DNA of 56,601 bases, taken from contig QIBA01000063.1 in NCBI GenBank assembly GCA_003225175.1, positions 1 to 56,601 on the forward strand, in the 5' to 3' direction. The notes beneath the pieces were generated by a model. That model ran no database searches. It had not been told where the DNA came from and saw only the letters and a list, made by a program, of their open reading frames with translations. Each line of letters begins with the position of its first letter. The stretch's first letter is position 1. Shown here piece after piece: positions 18,686-27,192 of this stretch. This DNA is from Acidobacteriota bacterium (lineage in GTDB: Bacteria > Acidobacteriota > Terriglobia > Terriglobales > Acidobacteriaceae). Both the position numbers and the translations under genes were made by a program.

Positions 18686-19939
18686 ATGAATACACCCAAG
18701 CAAAGCCTGCCGAATGAACCTGAGCTGGAGCGCAACAACGGAATCCTGCCGGCGCAATCGCTGCGTGCGCTGGTCAAGAACGGAGTAATTGTTGCTCCGG
18801 AATCGCTCCCCATTAAGGACGAGCAGATTCAGCCTGCCAGTATCGACTTACGCCTGGGCACACAGGCGCTTCACGTTCGAGCCAGCTTTCTGCCGGGAAA
18901 ATCGTCCACGCTGCTAAAGAAGGTTCATGATGGGCTGCTAATCGACACGCTCGACCTGCGCCAGCCAACTCTGCTGACGCCAAATTCGGTCTACATCGTA
19001 AAGCTCACCGAAACTCTGAACTTGCCCGCAGACGTGAGCGGGATCGCGAATCCTAAGAGCACTACGGGACGCCTGGACATCTTCACGCGACTGATCACCG
19101 AACACGGCGAAGAGTTCGAGCGCGTTCCACGCGGATACTCGGGTGAGCTGTACGCGGAAGTCGTAACCCGAAGCTTCCCTGTCTATGTTCGCGAAGGCCT
19201 CAAGCTTAATCAGCTTCGCTTCATCCGCGGCAAAGCGGAGGCTCGGCGCGACAGTGTGCTGCGTGAGCTTGCCAAAGACGACCAACTGGTTCGCTACGAG
19301 ACCGAGGATCGTCTCGTGGACGCCATCAATCGCGGACTGTCAGTGACGGTGAACCTGGAAGGCAGCGAGCGGTCGGACATCGTTGCCTACAAGGCAAAGA
19401 AATACGCTGCACCCATTGATCTCAGCAAAATTCGCCATTATGAGATGGCGGACTTCTGGGAGTTCATCCGCAAGCCGGCCAGTCGTCGTCTCATTTTGGA
19501 ACCAGATGAGTTTTATCTGCTGGCGTCGAAGGAAAAAGTCCGCGTCCCCCCCGACCATGCCGCCGAGATGGTTGCATACGATCCGACGATGGGCGAGTTC
19601 CACGTCCATTACGCGGGCTTTTTCGATCCGGGATTCGGATACGGTGCCCAGGGTGAGATTCCGGGCACGAAGGCAGTGCTCGAAGTCCGTGCGCACGATA
19701 TGCCGATCCTGCTGGAAGACGGCCAGTTCGTCGGCAAGCTGCTCTACTACCGCATGGCCGCGACGCCGCAAGTGGTGTACGGGCAAGATATCGGGTCCTC
19801 GTACCAGAAGCAGGAACTTACTCCCAGCAAGCAGTTCAAGTTCACCGAGCCTCGGGAGACTCAGATGAAGCACGAGGAGCGTGAGACTGAATGGAGCGCC
19901 AGAGGGAGACGCGATGTAGTGCTTTTGGAGCAGCACTGA
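18686..19939 (+). CDS. dcd: Tandem-domain dCTP deaminase (2-deoxycytidine 5-triphosphate deaminase)
   Basis: It deaminates dCTP to dUTP, feeding dTTP synthesis. 417 residues, more than twice the size of trimeric E. coli Dcd (193), because two dUTPase-like beta barrels are fused. The N-terminal copy shows IQPASIDLRLG near residue 46 and SGIANPKSTTGRLDIF near 115. The C-terminal copy shows FHVHYAGFFDPGFGYG near 310 followed by KAVLEVRAHD, which normally carries the catalytic Glu. Long forms of this type are known in several phyla. ATG 18686 is chosen over the upstream in-frame start at 18461, which lies in a repeat. The last 40 residues are charged and probably disordered. No SD is visible. Confidence 0.88.
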   Translation: MNTPKQSLPNEPELERNNGILPAQSLRALVKNGVIVAPESLPIKDEQIQPASIDLRLGTQALHVRASFLPGKSSTLLKKVHDGLLIDTLDLRQPTLLTPNSVYIVKLTETLNLPADVSGIANPKSTTGRLDIFTRLITEHGEEFERVPRGYSGELYAEVVTRSFPVYVREGLKLNQLRFIRGKAEARRDSVLRELAKDDQLVRYETEDRLVDAINRGLSVTVNLEGSERSDIVAYKAKKYAAPIDLSKIRHYEMADFWEFIRKPASRRLILEPDEFYLLASKEKVRVPPDHAAEMVAYDPTMGEFHVHYAGFFDPGFGYGAQGEIPGTKAVLEVRAHDMPILLEDGQFVGKLLYYRMAATPQVVYGQDIGSSYQKQELTPSKQFKFTEPRETQMKHEERETEWSARGRRDVVLLEQH

Positions 19940-19957
19940 AAAGGCAGCAGAGAGGCA

Positions 19958-20095
19958 GCGGAAAGGCAGCAATTAGCGATTAGCAATTAGCTAAACCATG
20001 GATAACAATGGTCTTCTGCTTTAGTTAATTGCTTATCGCTAATCGCTAATCGCTTATTGCTGCCTTTCGGGTATTGCTAATTGCTAATTGCTGCT
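19958..20095. repeat. AATTAGC/GATTAGC short-word palindrome
   Basis: On the left, GGCAGC words lead into AATTAGCGATTAGCAATTAG. On the right, TAATTGCTTATCGCTAATCG words lead into GCTGCC. The two sides are complementary, with a short spacer near 20000. The same word set forms the spacer before ruvA (47650-47900). The outer right edge supplies the -35 hexamer of panB. Confidence 0.75.
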
Positions 20096-20102
20096 CTAGA
20101 AT
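20074..20102 (+). promoter_or_regulatory. Predicted panB promoter, -35 inside the word repeat
   Basis: TTGCTA (20074-20079), a 17-nt spacer and TAGAAT (20097-20102) form a sigma-70-type promoter, with a leader of about 60 nt and GGAGG before the panB ATG. The -35 is one copy of the repeated word ATTGCTA. Confidence 0.45.
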
Positions 20103-20169
20103 TCTCTCGTCTGCACCCTATTTGCAGCTACAGGCGCTATCCATCTGTGGAAGTGCACTGGAGGAAACA

Positions 20170-21063
20170 ATGAGCATCACCTCGCCTCGTTTTGGTGACG
20201 ACGCCAAGGTCACCATCAATTCCGTACAAGAAAAGAAGCAGCAGGGCACGCCGATTACGTGTCTTACCGCTTACGATTACGTTACTTCGCGGCTGGTCGA
20301 TCAGGCTGGAATCGACATGATCCTGGTGGGCGACTCGCTCGCCATGGTCGTACTCGGCTATGAGAACACCTTGCCGATCACGGTCGATGAGATGCTGCAT
20401 CACGTGCGCGCTGTGCGCCGTGGAGTACGCCGTGCGCTCGTCATCGCCGACATGCCGTATGCCTCGTATCACGTCGATGAGAAGCAGGCGGTCAAGAACG
20501 CTGCCCGCTTTTTGAAGGACGGCGGGGCCGAGGCCGTAAAGATCGAGGGCGGCGAGAAGCGCGTCAGCCTCATTCATAGGCTGCTGGACGCCGAGGTTCC
20601 CATCATGGGACACATTGGGTTGACTCCTCAATCAGTGCACATGATGGGCGGCTATCGCGTGCAGGGCAAAAGCCTCGCCGCAATCGAGAGGCTGGTGAAA
20701 GATGCGGTCGCGCTGCATCGAGCGGGCGTCTTCTCAATTGTGCTGGAAGGCATTCCTCGCGAGGTGGCGCGGATTATTACCGAGGAAGTCGAGTGTCCAA
20801 CCATCGGCATCGGCGCAGGACCGGATTGCGACGGGCAGGTGCTCGTGATCAATGACATTCTGAATCTCACCGACCGCGAGCCGGCAAAGTTCGTCAGGCA
20901 GTACGCCGATGCGGGCGCGCTGATCTCGGGAGCGGTGAAACAGTTCAAAGCTGACGTCGAGTCGAAGGCCTTTCCGGCTGACGTGGAGTCGTATCATCTG
21001 CCCCGCGAGACTCAGGCCGATTTGGAAACGATTCGAGCGCGTAAACGGGCGATGACGAGATAA
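20170..21063 (+). CDS. panB: 3-methyl-2-oxobutanoate hydroxymethyltransferase
   Basis: It transfers a hydroxymethyl group from methylene-THF to alpha-ketoisovalerate, giving ketopantoate, the first pantothenate step. 297 residues, a normal length for this (beta/alpha)8 enzyme. Motifs: TAYDYVTSRLVDQAGIDMIL, VGDSLAMV, metal-binding Asp in IADMPYASY, KIEGG, GHIGLTPQS and the catalytic Glu in IVLEGIP. The start is ATG 20170 with GGAGG 5 nt upstream; longer frames run into the repeat. It is followed after a 160-nt repeat spacer by panC, so both unique pantothenate enzymes are side by side. Confidence 0.97.
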   Translation: MSITSPRFGDDAKVTINSVQEKKQQGTPITCLTAYDYVTSRLVDQAGIDMILVGDSLAMVVLGYENTLPITVDEMLHHVRAVRRGVRRALVIADMPYASYHVDEKQAVKNAARFLKDGGAEAVKIEGGEKRVSLIHRLLDAEVPIMGHIGLTPQSVHMMGGYRVQGKSLAAIERLVKDAVALHRAGVFSIVLEGIPREVARIITEEVECPTIGIGAGPDCDGQVLVINDILNLTDREPAKFVRQYADAGALISGAVKQFKADVESKAFPADVESYHLPRETQADLETIRARKRAMTR

Positions 21064-21065
21064 GA

Positions 21066-21174
21066 CCGAAGAGCGAACACGGAGGTCACGAAGGCAGAAC
21101 TAGAGGTCACAAAAAAACAGATGCCGGCGTTGTGACCTCGCTTTGCCTTCGTGACCTTCGTGTTCGCTCTTGTT
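21066..21174. repeat. Inverted repeat of the GAACACGGAGGTCACGAAGG type between panB and panC
   Basis: The left arm GAGCGAACACGGAGGTCACG and the right arm CGTGACCTTCGTGTTCGCTC are nearly complementary, with an inner GAGGTCACAA/TTGTGACCTC stem. It starts 6 nt after the panB stop. A strong stem between two genes of one pathway could attenuate or protect the message; that is inference. Confidence 0.7.
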
Positions 21175-21223
21175 TTTGTCATTGCGAGTAAAGCAGTCCA
21201 TCGAGATTCGAGCACATTCCTGA

Positions 21224-22075
21224 ATGAAAATCCTCCACGGTGCTGTCGAGACTCGCTCGGAGGCACGCGCTGCCAAGCTGCAGGGCAAGCGAGTCGGATT
21301 TGTTGCCACCATGGGCGCATTGCACGATGGGCACATCTCCCTTGTGCGTGCAGCCAAAGCGAAGTCTGACTTCGTGGTGGCCTCGATTTTCGTGAACCCG
21401 ACACAATTTGGGCCCAATGAAGACCTTGCGAAATATCCGCGAACGTTCGAAGCCGACCGGAAAAAACTCGAGGCCGAGGGCGTCGATTTATTGTTCGTGC
21501 CCAGTGTCGAAGAGATGTATCCGCCAGGAGCTGTCACGTTTGTGACAGCGGAAGGAATCAGCGATCGACTGGATGGACGCTCGCGTCCGGGACACTTTCG
21601 CGGCGTCACTACGGTTGTGGCAAAGCTATTTCATATCGTCGAGCCGGACGTGGCGCTCTTTGGGCAAAAGGATGCGGCACAGGTGGCGATCATCAAGCGC
21701 ATGGCTCGCGATCTGATATTTCCGCTTGAGATTGTGGTGGTTCCGATCGTGCGCGAGCCGGATGGTCTGGCATTCTCATCGCGCAATGCGTATTTGTCGC
21801 CAGAAGAACGTAGGCAGGCAGCGGCGCTTTCGCGAGCCTTGCGCGCGATCGAATCGGGATATCGAGGCGGTGAGCGCAGTTCAGCGAAGCTGATCGAGGC
21901 TGCGCGCCAGGTTCTTGCCGGCGAACCGGCGGTGAGAGTGGACTATATCGAGATCGTGGACCGGGATACGTTGGACCCTGTCTCCCAAATCGGGACAGGG
22001 ACCCTGGTGGCTGTAGCGGCTTTTGTGGGGAAAACACGATTGATTGACAACATCATTCTGTCCAGTACCAGGTAA
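21224..22075 (+). CDS. panC: Pantothenate synthetase
   Basis: It ligates pantoate and beta-alanine using ATP. 283 residues, a typical length. Signatures: the HIGH-type motif MGALHDGHISLV, VNPTQFGPNEDLAKYPR, RPGHFRGVTTVV, FGQKDAAQV and the KMSKS-like loop SSRNAYLS. The start is ATG 21224, without a good SD. Downstream lies IR element B rather than panD. Confidence 0.97.
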   Translation: MKILHGAVETRSEARAAKLQGKRVGFVATMGALHDGHISLVRAAKAKSDFVVASIFVNPTQFGPNEDLAKYPRTFEADRKKLEAEGVDLLFVPSVEEMYPPGAVTFVTAEGISDRLDGRSRPGHFRGVTTVVAKLFHIVEPDVALFGQKDAAQVAIIKRMARDLIFPLEIVVVPIVREPDGLAFSSRNAYLSPEERRQAAALSRALRAIESGYRGGERSSAKLIEAARQVLAGEPAVRVDYIEIVDRDTLDPVSQIGTGTLVAVAAFVGKTRLIDNIILSSTR

Positions 22076-22090
22076 AAACCGGCTTCTCGC

Positions 22091-22348
22091 CGTAACCTGG
22101 TACCGGCCGCCCTCGGCCGGTACAAGGCTGAAGAAACCCACGAATGCTCGTGAATACAAGCACTTTTGTACTCAGCAATGAGTGACCAGCTGATTCTTCT
22201 GCCGGCACAAAGCTGAACTCGCTTGCATTCGAGTAGAAGAATTAGCTCGTCGTTGGAAGTTCTTACACCGAAAAAATATTTGGGTTCACCAATACTCGTT
22301 GGTTCCTCAACCGTGTACCGGCCGGGGCGGCCGGAACCACGTTAGCTA
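22091..22348. repeat. IR-bounded element B (ACGTGGTTCCGGCCGC family)
   Basis: Arms at 22091-22155 (ACCTGGTACCGGCCGCCCTC and beyond) and 22285-22348 (inverse reads ACGTGGTTCCGGCCGCCCCG and GGCCGGTACA) are matched over roughly 50 nt with gaps. The interior, about 130 nt, has no ORF. The right arm ends at the permease stop codon. Each arm also contains its own hairpin (CCGGCCG...CGGCCGG). Confidence 0.65.
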
Positions 22349-23728
22349 ACCTGGTATACCCGTCGCGAGTCTCTTCGAAAGCCGGAACGCTGGATAACTT
22401 ACCGCCAAGAGAATCAGCGCATACAAGCTGTTGCGCGCGTCTGCTGCGCAGATACTCGCCAGAAATCCGAGGTAGATCAGCAGTGCAAAGATCGTCGTCC
22501 AGGGATAGCCCGGGATTCGATAGGGTCGTTCCCGATTTGGTTCGCGCCGCCTCAACACGAAGATCGAAATGAAATCGGCGATGTAGTTGATGACGAAGAA
22601 GAACGCCAACACCGCGATGATCTTGTTGAATCCGCCGTACACAATGAACATCAGCGCCGCCGCAGTGCTGAGCGCCAAGGCGATGGTCGGAGTTCCTCCC
22701 CGATTCACGATATCGGCCTGCCGAATGACCAATTTGTCCCGTGACATCGCGAACAATATCCGGGAAGCCATCATGTGGCATGCGTTCATGAAGCTGATCA
22801 CCGAAATCACGGTAAGCGCCGCGATCAGGCGCGTTCCCTGACCGCTCCACAGACGATCGGCGGCCGCTCCCAGCGCCATTTGCTGTCCTGCGACGGCGGA
22901 GATCGGCAGCACATGCACAATCGCCCAACCGACTGAGATGTAGATCGCGGCTACGGCCAGAGCGCCACCGAACATCGAGCGCGGAATGTTGCGAGCGGGA
23001 TCTTCGACTTCCTCCGAGAAGTAAATGACACCGGCCCATCCATCGTAGGTGTAGATCATGGACTGCATTGCGATTAGAAAGGCAACGAACAAAGGCCATC
23101 CATGAGGCAGTGCAGCCGTAGCCGCCGAAAGCGATTGAGAATTCGGCGGTTTGAAAAGCAGGCAGGCAATTACGAAGGCAAAGAATCCCAAACCTTTCAG
23201 CAGCGTGCTGAACTGCTGGAAGCCGCTGCCCCAGCGCACTCCCTGCCACTGCAAGGCTGCCAGCAAAATCAGAATCATCGCTGCCAGCCATCGCGACTTC
23301 CCTGCCAGCTCAGGAAAGAGAATGCCGAGATACTCGCCCATCACCACAGCCGCGGCGGACTCGCTGCCGCAGGTTGAAAGCCAGTCGGTCCAACCGATCA
23401 CGAAGCCGGGATATTCGCCTAGAGCATGCCGCGCAAACGTGTAGTGTCCACCGGAATAGGGCAGCATCGTACCCAGCTCAGTGATGTTTATGGCGGCAAG
23501 AAAAGTTAGGAAACCGCCGGCGATCCAGACCGCAATGAACAGCCCCCGGCTGGGGAGCTGAGTAGCAACATCACCGGGAGTGCGGAGCATGCCGACTCCG
23601 ATGGTGTTGCCGACGATGACGGCAATGCCGAATCCAAACCCAAGGATTTGCAGCAGGCGTCCACGTTTGCGCTCGGAACTCCGCACTTCTACCGCTGAGG
23701 GCGAGGAAGGATCGCGTGATCGGGTCAT
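22346..23728 (-). CDS. APC-superfamily amino acid permease
   Basis: 460 residues with about 12 predicted TM helices. The first helix carries the APC signature GIAVIVGNTIGVGMLRTPGD. Other segments are LPYSGGHYTFARHALGEYPG and YTYDGWAGVIYFSEEVEDPA, typical of the LAT/AAT families. It probably exchanges or imports a neutral amino acid; the substrate cannot be read from sequence. The 30-residue N-terminal tail is polar. Upstream of ATG 23728 is the GATCGGGT repeat, with no clear SD or promoter. Confidence 0.9.
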   Translation of the reverse strand: MTRSRDPSSPSAVEVRSSERKRGRLLQILGFGFGIAVIVGNTIGVGMLRTPGDVATQLPSRGLFIAVWIAGGFLTFLAAINITELGTMLPYSGGHYTFARHALGEYPGFVIGWTDWLSTCGSESAAAVVMGEYLGILFPELAGKSRWLAAMILILLAALQWQGVRWGSGFQQFSTLLKGLGFFAFVIACLLFKPPNSQSLSAATAALPHGWPLFVAFLIAMQSMIYTYDGWAGVIYFSEEVEDPARNIPRSMFGGALAVAAIYISVGWAIVHVLPISAVAGQQMALGAAADRLWSGQGTRLIAALTVISVISFMNACHMMASRILFAMSRDKLVIRQADIVNRGGTPTIALALSTAAALMFIVYGGFNKIIAVLAFFFVINYIADFISIFVLRRREPNRERPYRIPGYPWTTIFALLIYLGFLASICAADARNSLYALILLAVSYPAFRLSKRLATGIPG

Positions 23729-23729
23729 G

Positions 23730-24315
23730 GAGGATCGGGTGATCGGGTGATCGGGTGATCGGGTGATCGGGTGAAGTGAAACCCAAAAGGCTTTCTGCTA
23801 TCGGCGTTCGGGTTTCTGCCAGGAAGCTGTCCTGTGAGTTACATAGCAACCCAGAGGCCGACAGCCGAGTACGAGTGCCGAAAGCCTCTTTACTTCACCC
23901 GATCACCCGATCCTTCCAGTGGCCATGCCGTTCTCTCCCTTTTAGTGTCATCGCGTTCTCTTCGTTTTACTATCATCCCGAACGAAGTGAGGGATCTGCT
24001 GTTCCTGCGGACGTAAAAAATAACAGCAGATTCCTCGCGCCACAATCAAGCGCTTCGGAATGACAGTGTCTAGAAAAGCACGCCTCTTACTTCACCCGAT
24101 CAACCCGGGTCATCGGATGATCGGGTGAAGTGAAACCCAAAAGGCTTTCGGCTATCGGCGTTCGGCTTTCTGCCAGGAAGCTGTTCTGTGAGTTACATAG
24201 CAACCCAGAGGCCGAAAGCTGACAGCCGAGTGCCGAAAGCCTTTTTACTTCAACCCGATCACCCGATGGCCCGATCAACCGATCCTTCCAGTGGCCCGAT
24301 CACCCGATTCACCCC
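23730..24315. repeat. Composite repeat block: two GATCGGGT palindromes around a GTCATCCCGA repeat
   Basis: The 615-nt permease/oxygenase interval is almost entirely repeat. Two direct copies of one 150-nt unit (23757-23912 and 24119-24268) each begin GATCGGGTGAAGTGAAACCC and end CTTCACCCGATCACCCGAT-like, with an inner stem of gccgaaagc words. Five tandem GATCGGGT copies lead into the first. Between the two units (23968-24064) lies an inverted pair of the GTCATCCCGAACGAAGTGAG / CGCTTCGGAATGACA repeat. No gene is visible. Confidence 0.75.
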
Positions 24316-24336
24316 GACCTCATGGTTAAATAGAAT
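24308..24336 (+). promoter_or_regulatory. Predicted promoter giving a leaderless Rieske oxygenase mRNA
   Basis: TTCACC (24308-24313), a 17-nt spacer and TAGAAT (24331-24336) are followed 7 nt later by the ATG at 24344. There is no SD. The -35 is the last degenerate word of the GATCACCC array. Confidence 0.5.
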
Positions 24337-24343
24337 TCCCAAC

Positions 24344-25447
24344 ATGGCTACCGTTTCCCGCTCGCGTAATTCGAATTTCGAAATCGATCCCGCGGTTGGG
24401 AAGTCGTGGACTCTTCCGGCTGACGTGTATCTCGATCCGGCGTTGCTTGAGCGCGAGAAACAAGTTCTGTTCAGTAAGACGTGGCAGATCGTTGGACGGC
24501 GTGATCAGGTTGCGAATCCCGGAGATTACTTCACTGCTGAACTGACTGGCGAACCTTTGCTGATCGTCCGAGGCAGCGATGGCGTTCTGCGCGGCTTCTA
24601 CAACGTATGCCGTCATCGCGCCGGTCCGCCGGCGGAAGGCTGTGGATCGCGGAAAGTGTTTCGCTGCGGCTATCACGGCTGGACGTACTCCCTCGATGGT
24701 CGTTTGCTGAATGCTCCAGAGATGGATGGAACCACAAACTTCGATCATTCCCAGTTTGGCCTGCAACCCGTTCCCATTGGGGAATGGGGAGCGTGGGTCT
24801 TTGTTAACCTCGATGCGCGAGCTGGGGCTCTGGTCTCCGGCTTGCGCGAATTGCCGGAGCAAGCCGCGAAGTACCGGCTGGAGAAGCTCAAGCTGGCCGA
24901 GCGGCGCGAATACGTGATGGAGTGCAACTGGAAGGTTTATATCGACAACTATCTCGAGGGCTATCACCTGCCCAGCGTGCATCCCAGTCTGAATCGCGAG
25001 CTGGACTACGGTCAATACGTCACTGAAACGTTTGCGTTCCACTCACGCCAGGCGAGTCCAATTCGCGGTCCAGAGAACGAAAAGGACGTGCAGCGCCGCT
25101 ACAGCCAGGCGTCGGGTGGAGATGAAGCTGAGTACTTCTGGATTTTTCCCAACTGGATGTTGAATTGCTATCCCGATAACGTTTCGCTCAACATCGTGCT
25201 GCCGCTTGCGACGGAGCGTTGCGTCGCTGTCTTCGAATGGTATTTCCCGGAGAGTGTGGTCAAGACGGAAGCACCAACCCAAACCATTCGCTTCAGCGAC
25301 GAAATTCAGATCGAAGATGGACGCATCTGCGAAGTCGTTCATCGCAACTTGAAGTCGCGCAGCTATACTCGCGGCCGATTCAGCGCCAAGCAGGAAAAGG
25401 GCGTACATCAGTTTCACCGCTTGTACGCGAACTGGCTGGAAAGCTGA
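24344..25447 (+). CDS. Rieske-type aromatic ring-hydroxylating oxygenase, alpha subunit
   Basis: 367 residues. The Rieske [2Fe-2S] ligands are C89/H91 in NVCRHRAG and C108/H111 in RCGYHGW (C-x-H-x16-C-x2-H). The mononuclear Fe site shows DNYLEGYHLPSVH (H208, H213), with the bridging Asp just before it. Members hydroxylate aromatic or quaternary-amine substrates with electrons from a separate reductase. None is adjacent, and no beta subunit is present. The order resembles the choline/carnitine monooxygenase-like branch, but the substrate is unknown. The ATG is fixed by the promoter 7 nt upstream; the in-frame upstream sequence is repeat. Confidence 0.88.
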   Translation: MATVSRSRNSNFEIDPAVGKSWTLPADVYLDPALLEREKQVLFSKTWQIVGRRDQVANPGDYFTAELTGEPLLIVRGSDGVLRGFYNVCRHRAGPPAEGCGSRKVFRCGYHGWTYSLDGRLLNAPEMDGTTNFDHSQFGLQPVPIGEWGAWVFVNLDARAGALVSGLRELPEQAAKYRLEKLKLAERREYVMECNWKVYIDNYLEGYHLPSVHPSLNRELDYGQYVTETFAFHSRQASPIRGPENEKDVQRRYSQASGGDEAEYFWIFPNWMLNCYPDNVSLNIVLPLATERCVAVFEWYFPESVVKTEAPTQTIRFSDEIQIEDGRICEVVHRNLKSRSYTRGRFSAKQEKGVHQFHRLYANWLES

Positions 25448-26110
25448 GCTGGGATTTTCCACAGCACAGATCCGAATCACGGCTGTTGCATTCCTGCTAG
25501 AATTCTGCGCCAGCAGCTACCCTCCTCGACAACCTGCCGAAGCTGCTCGGCCATTCCAGGGCAGACCATGTGTTGATCAGCGGCAGACAAGTTGCCGAAA
25601 AATGGTGTGGAAAGGAGCTTTAGGGAAGGGCCCCGACTTTAGTCATGCGGGTTAGAAATGGTTCGCGCTTTATCGCCCGAGGCAGCGTGTTGCTGATGAA
25701 ACAAGGCATTTACCTCAGCGGCTAAAGCCGAACCATTGTGGGATCGCATTTACGGCACAGATGAGCCGTGCCCTTCCCTACTGCAAATCCTCCTTCTTCC
25801 GCAGCCTGTAGAACCGCTGCCGGCCATCTTTTTCGTTCAAGCAGTAGACGAATTTCTCCAGGAACGCTTCTTAAGTGAGTGATTCGTATGAATAGCAAAG
25901 ATCCAGACTCCAACATTGGCGTTGGCGGACGCGCGACGTTCTGGGAAGGTGTGTTCGAAGTGAGCAGCGCTATGGAAAGTTCACCACCATCGAACCCACC
26001 TCAAAACGCGCATCCGGGTGAGGCGGTTCTTAGCTCCTACGCGCACCGTGAAGTTCGCCCTGTGCGAGAACGGCGAAGCAGAAGACGCGAAGAAGGCGCC
26101 GAAAATAGGA
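25448..26110. other. Gene-poor interval after the Rieske gene
   Basis: About 660 nt. The central part is a long imperfect palindrome (25620-25790). A frame at 25879-26124 (ATG 25891, ending in the DksA terminator palindrome) has odd composition, and I do not accept it as a gene. Nothing else is recognised. Confidence 0.5.
25620..25790. repeat. Long imperfect palindrome (CGGCTAAAGCCGAACCATT type)
   Basis: Nested inverted pairs: TTTAGGGAAGGGC with GCCCTTCCCTA, and AATGGTTCGCGCTTTATCGC with GCGGCTAAAGCCGAACCATT. The loop is about 35 nt. A transcribed copy would form one long stem. Confidence 0.6.
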
Positions 26111-26134
26111 AATCCGGCCGCTAGCGGCCGGATT
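26111..26134 (-). terminator. Candidate terminator of the DksA-type gene
   Basis: A perfect 24-nt palindrome (AATCCGGCCGCT and its complement) lies 12 nt after the stop at 26146 and is followed on the minus strand by a weak T-rich run (TTTCCTATTTTC). Confidence 0.6.
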
Positions 26135-26145
26135 CCAACTTGTTC

Positions 26146-26526
26146 TTAGGTGTGCGACTCTTCGAGTAAGCCCTTTTCCATTTTCTCCTGGCACTCGATG
26201 CAGTAGCGCGTCCATGGCACCGCTTCGAGGCGCTTGGCGTTGATTTCGTTGCCGCAGTGGATGCATTCGCCGAAGCTGCCTTCGCGGATGCGTGAGAGTG
26301 CCATCTCGACCATCCCGAGTAGCTGGCGGTCGTTGTTGCTCTGCGCGAAGAGGAATTCCTTCGTATAGGAATTGGCGGCGCGGTCGGCGATGTCCTGCGC
26401 GGCTTCCGCATCCGCGATGCGGCCGTCTTCCTGTGTCCGCGATACTACTCGGCGCAGCTCCTGCTGCCGCTGCTCGAGCTGCTTCCTGAACTGTTCCAGG
26501 CGCTTCTTTTCCATAGTTGCCTGCAT
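26146..26526 (-). CDS. DksA/TraR-family zinc-finger regulator
   Basis: Start chosen at ATG 26526 (MQATMEKKRLEQ, 126 residues) with GAGGTGAG 8 nt upstream; ATG 26514 is also possible. Residues 5-75 form a long helical hairpin (KQLEQRQQELRRVV and AAQDIADRAANSYTKEF). The C4 zinc finger is CIHCGNE ... YCIECQ (C-x2-C-x17-C-x2-C). Such proteins enter the RNA polymerase secondary channel and, with ppGpp, adjust rRNA and amino-acid promoters. The coiled-coil tip lacks the DxxDxA signature of E. coli DksA in the usual place, so it may be a non-canonical member. Confidence 0.88.
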   Translation of the reverse strand: MQATMEKKRLEQFRKQLEQRQQELRRVVSRTQEDGRIADAEAAQDIADRAANSYTKEFLFAQSNNDRQLLGMVEMALSRIREGSFGECIHCGNEINAKRLEAVPWTRYCIECQEKMEKGLLEESHT

Positions 26527-26873
26527 TCCCTGGCTCACCTCGCAAAAAGTCGAAAATAGATAGATGCCGCGGCGGCTTTTGGGGAAACAAAAAATCATAT
26601 GCCCGCACGGAATTCCACGTCAACATGGCCTGCTGCGCGGACAGGCGGTCGGCTTTCGGCAGTCGGCCAGTAGACCGGAGTTGGGCAGTCGGCTTTCGGT
26701 CAATGGACCGGTGGGTACGAAGAATTTAAATGACAGCGGGAATTGAATCTGGTCAAGAATTCCAAATCGGGAAGCAAACTGGACTTACAAATCGGATCAG
26801 AGGCCGAAAGCCGAACGTGGAGCGCCGACAGCCCTTCCCATCGACCGCCGAATGCTCACGGCGTCCAAGAAAA

Positions 26874-26895
26874 AAGCCCTCATCACTGAGGGCTT
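26874..26895 (-). terminator. Rho-independent terminator of the NtrC-type regulator transcript
   Basis: Perfect hairpin AAGCCCTCA-TCAC-TGAGGGCTT. On the minus strand it is followed by a run of T (complement of 26869-26875). It lies about 310 nt after the regulator stop. Confidence 0.7.
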
Positions 26896-27192
26896 GTTTC
26901 AAAGAGGCAAAGGGGAGGGAACCGTTCACGGAAGGAGAAGCAAGGTACCAGACCGCACCGCGATCAGGCATGGGTGAAGGAATTTTCCATTGTGCAAGAC
27001 CATAGGTCTCAAATATGTAGCCTCTTTTATTACCAATCCCTTATGCACTTCGCCCGCCAAAGCTCATTCGTTTAGGTGTTGAAAACGCGCAACTTAGAAA
27101 CGAATAGGATTCATGCGACTTTGCTGCATTTGGAAAACCCTAAGTATTGTGGAAGGCGCTTCCTGATCGAAAATCTTCGGAAGATTATATGG

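Noticed and set aside
22263-23291. A 342-codon minus-strand frame overlapping the permease gene
   Set aside because: It is Arg/Ser-rich and out of frame with a clear APC permease on the same strand.
23730-23780. CRISPR-like repeats (GATCGGGT)
   Set aside because: The 8-bp words are directly tandem, with no unique spacers and no cas genes.
25891-26124. Small gene ending in the palindrome after the DksA-type gene
   Set aside because: Low-complexity C-terminus, no SD, and its stop lies in the terminator palindrome; it could be real but there is no support.
26030-26626. A 198-codon frame over the DksA-type gene
   Set aside because: Arg/Pro-rich shadow of the zinc-finger gene.
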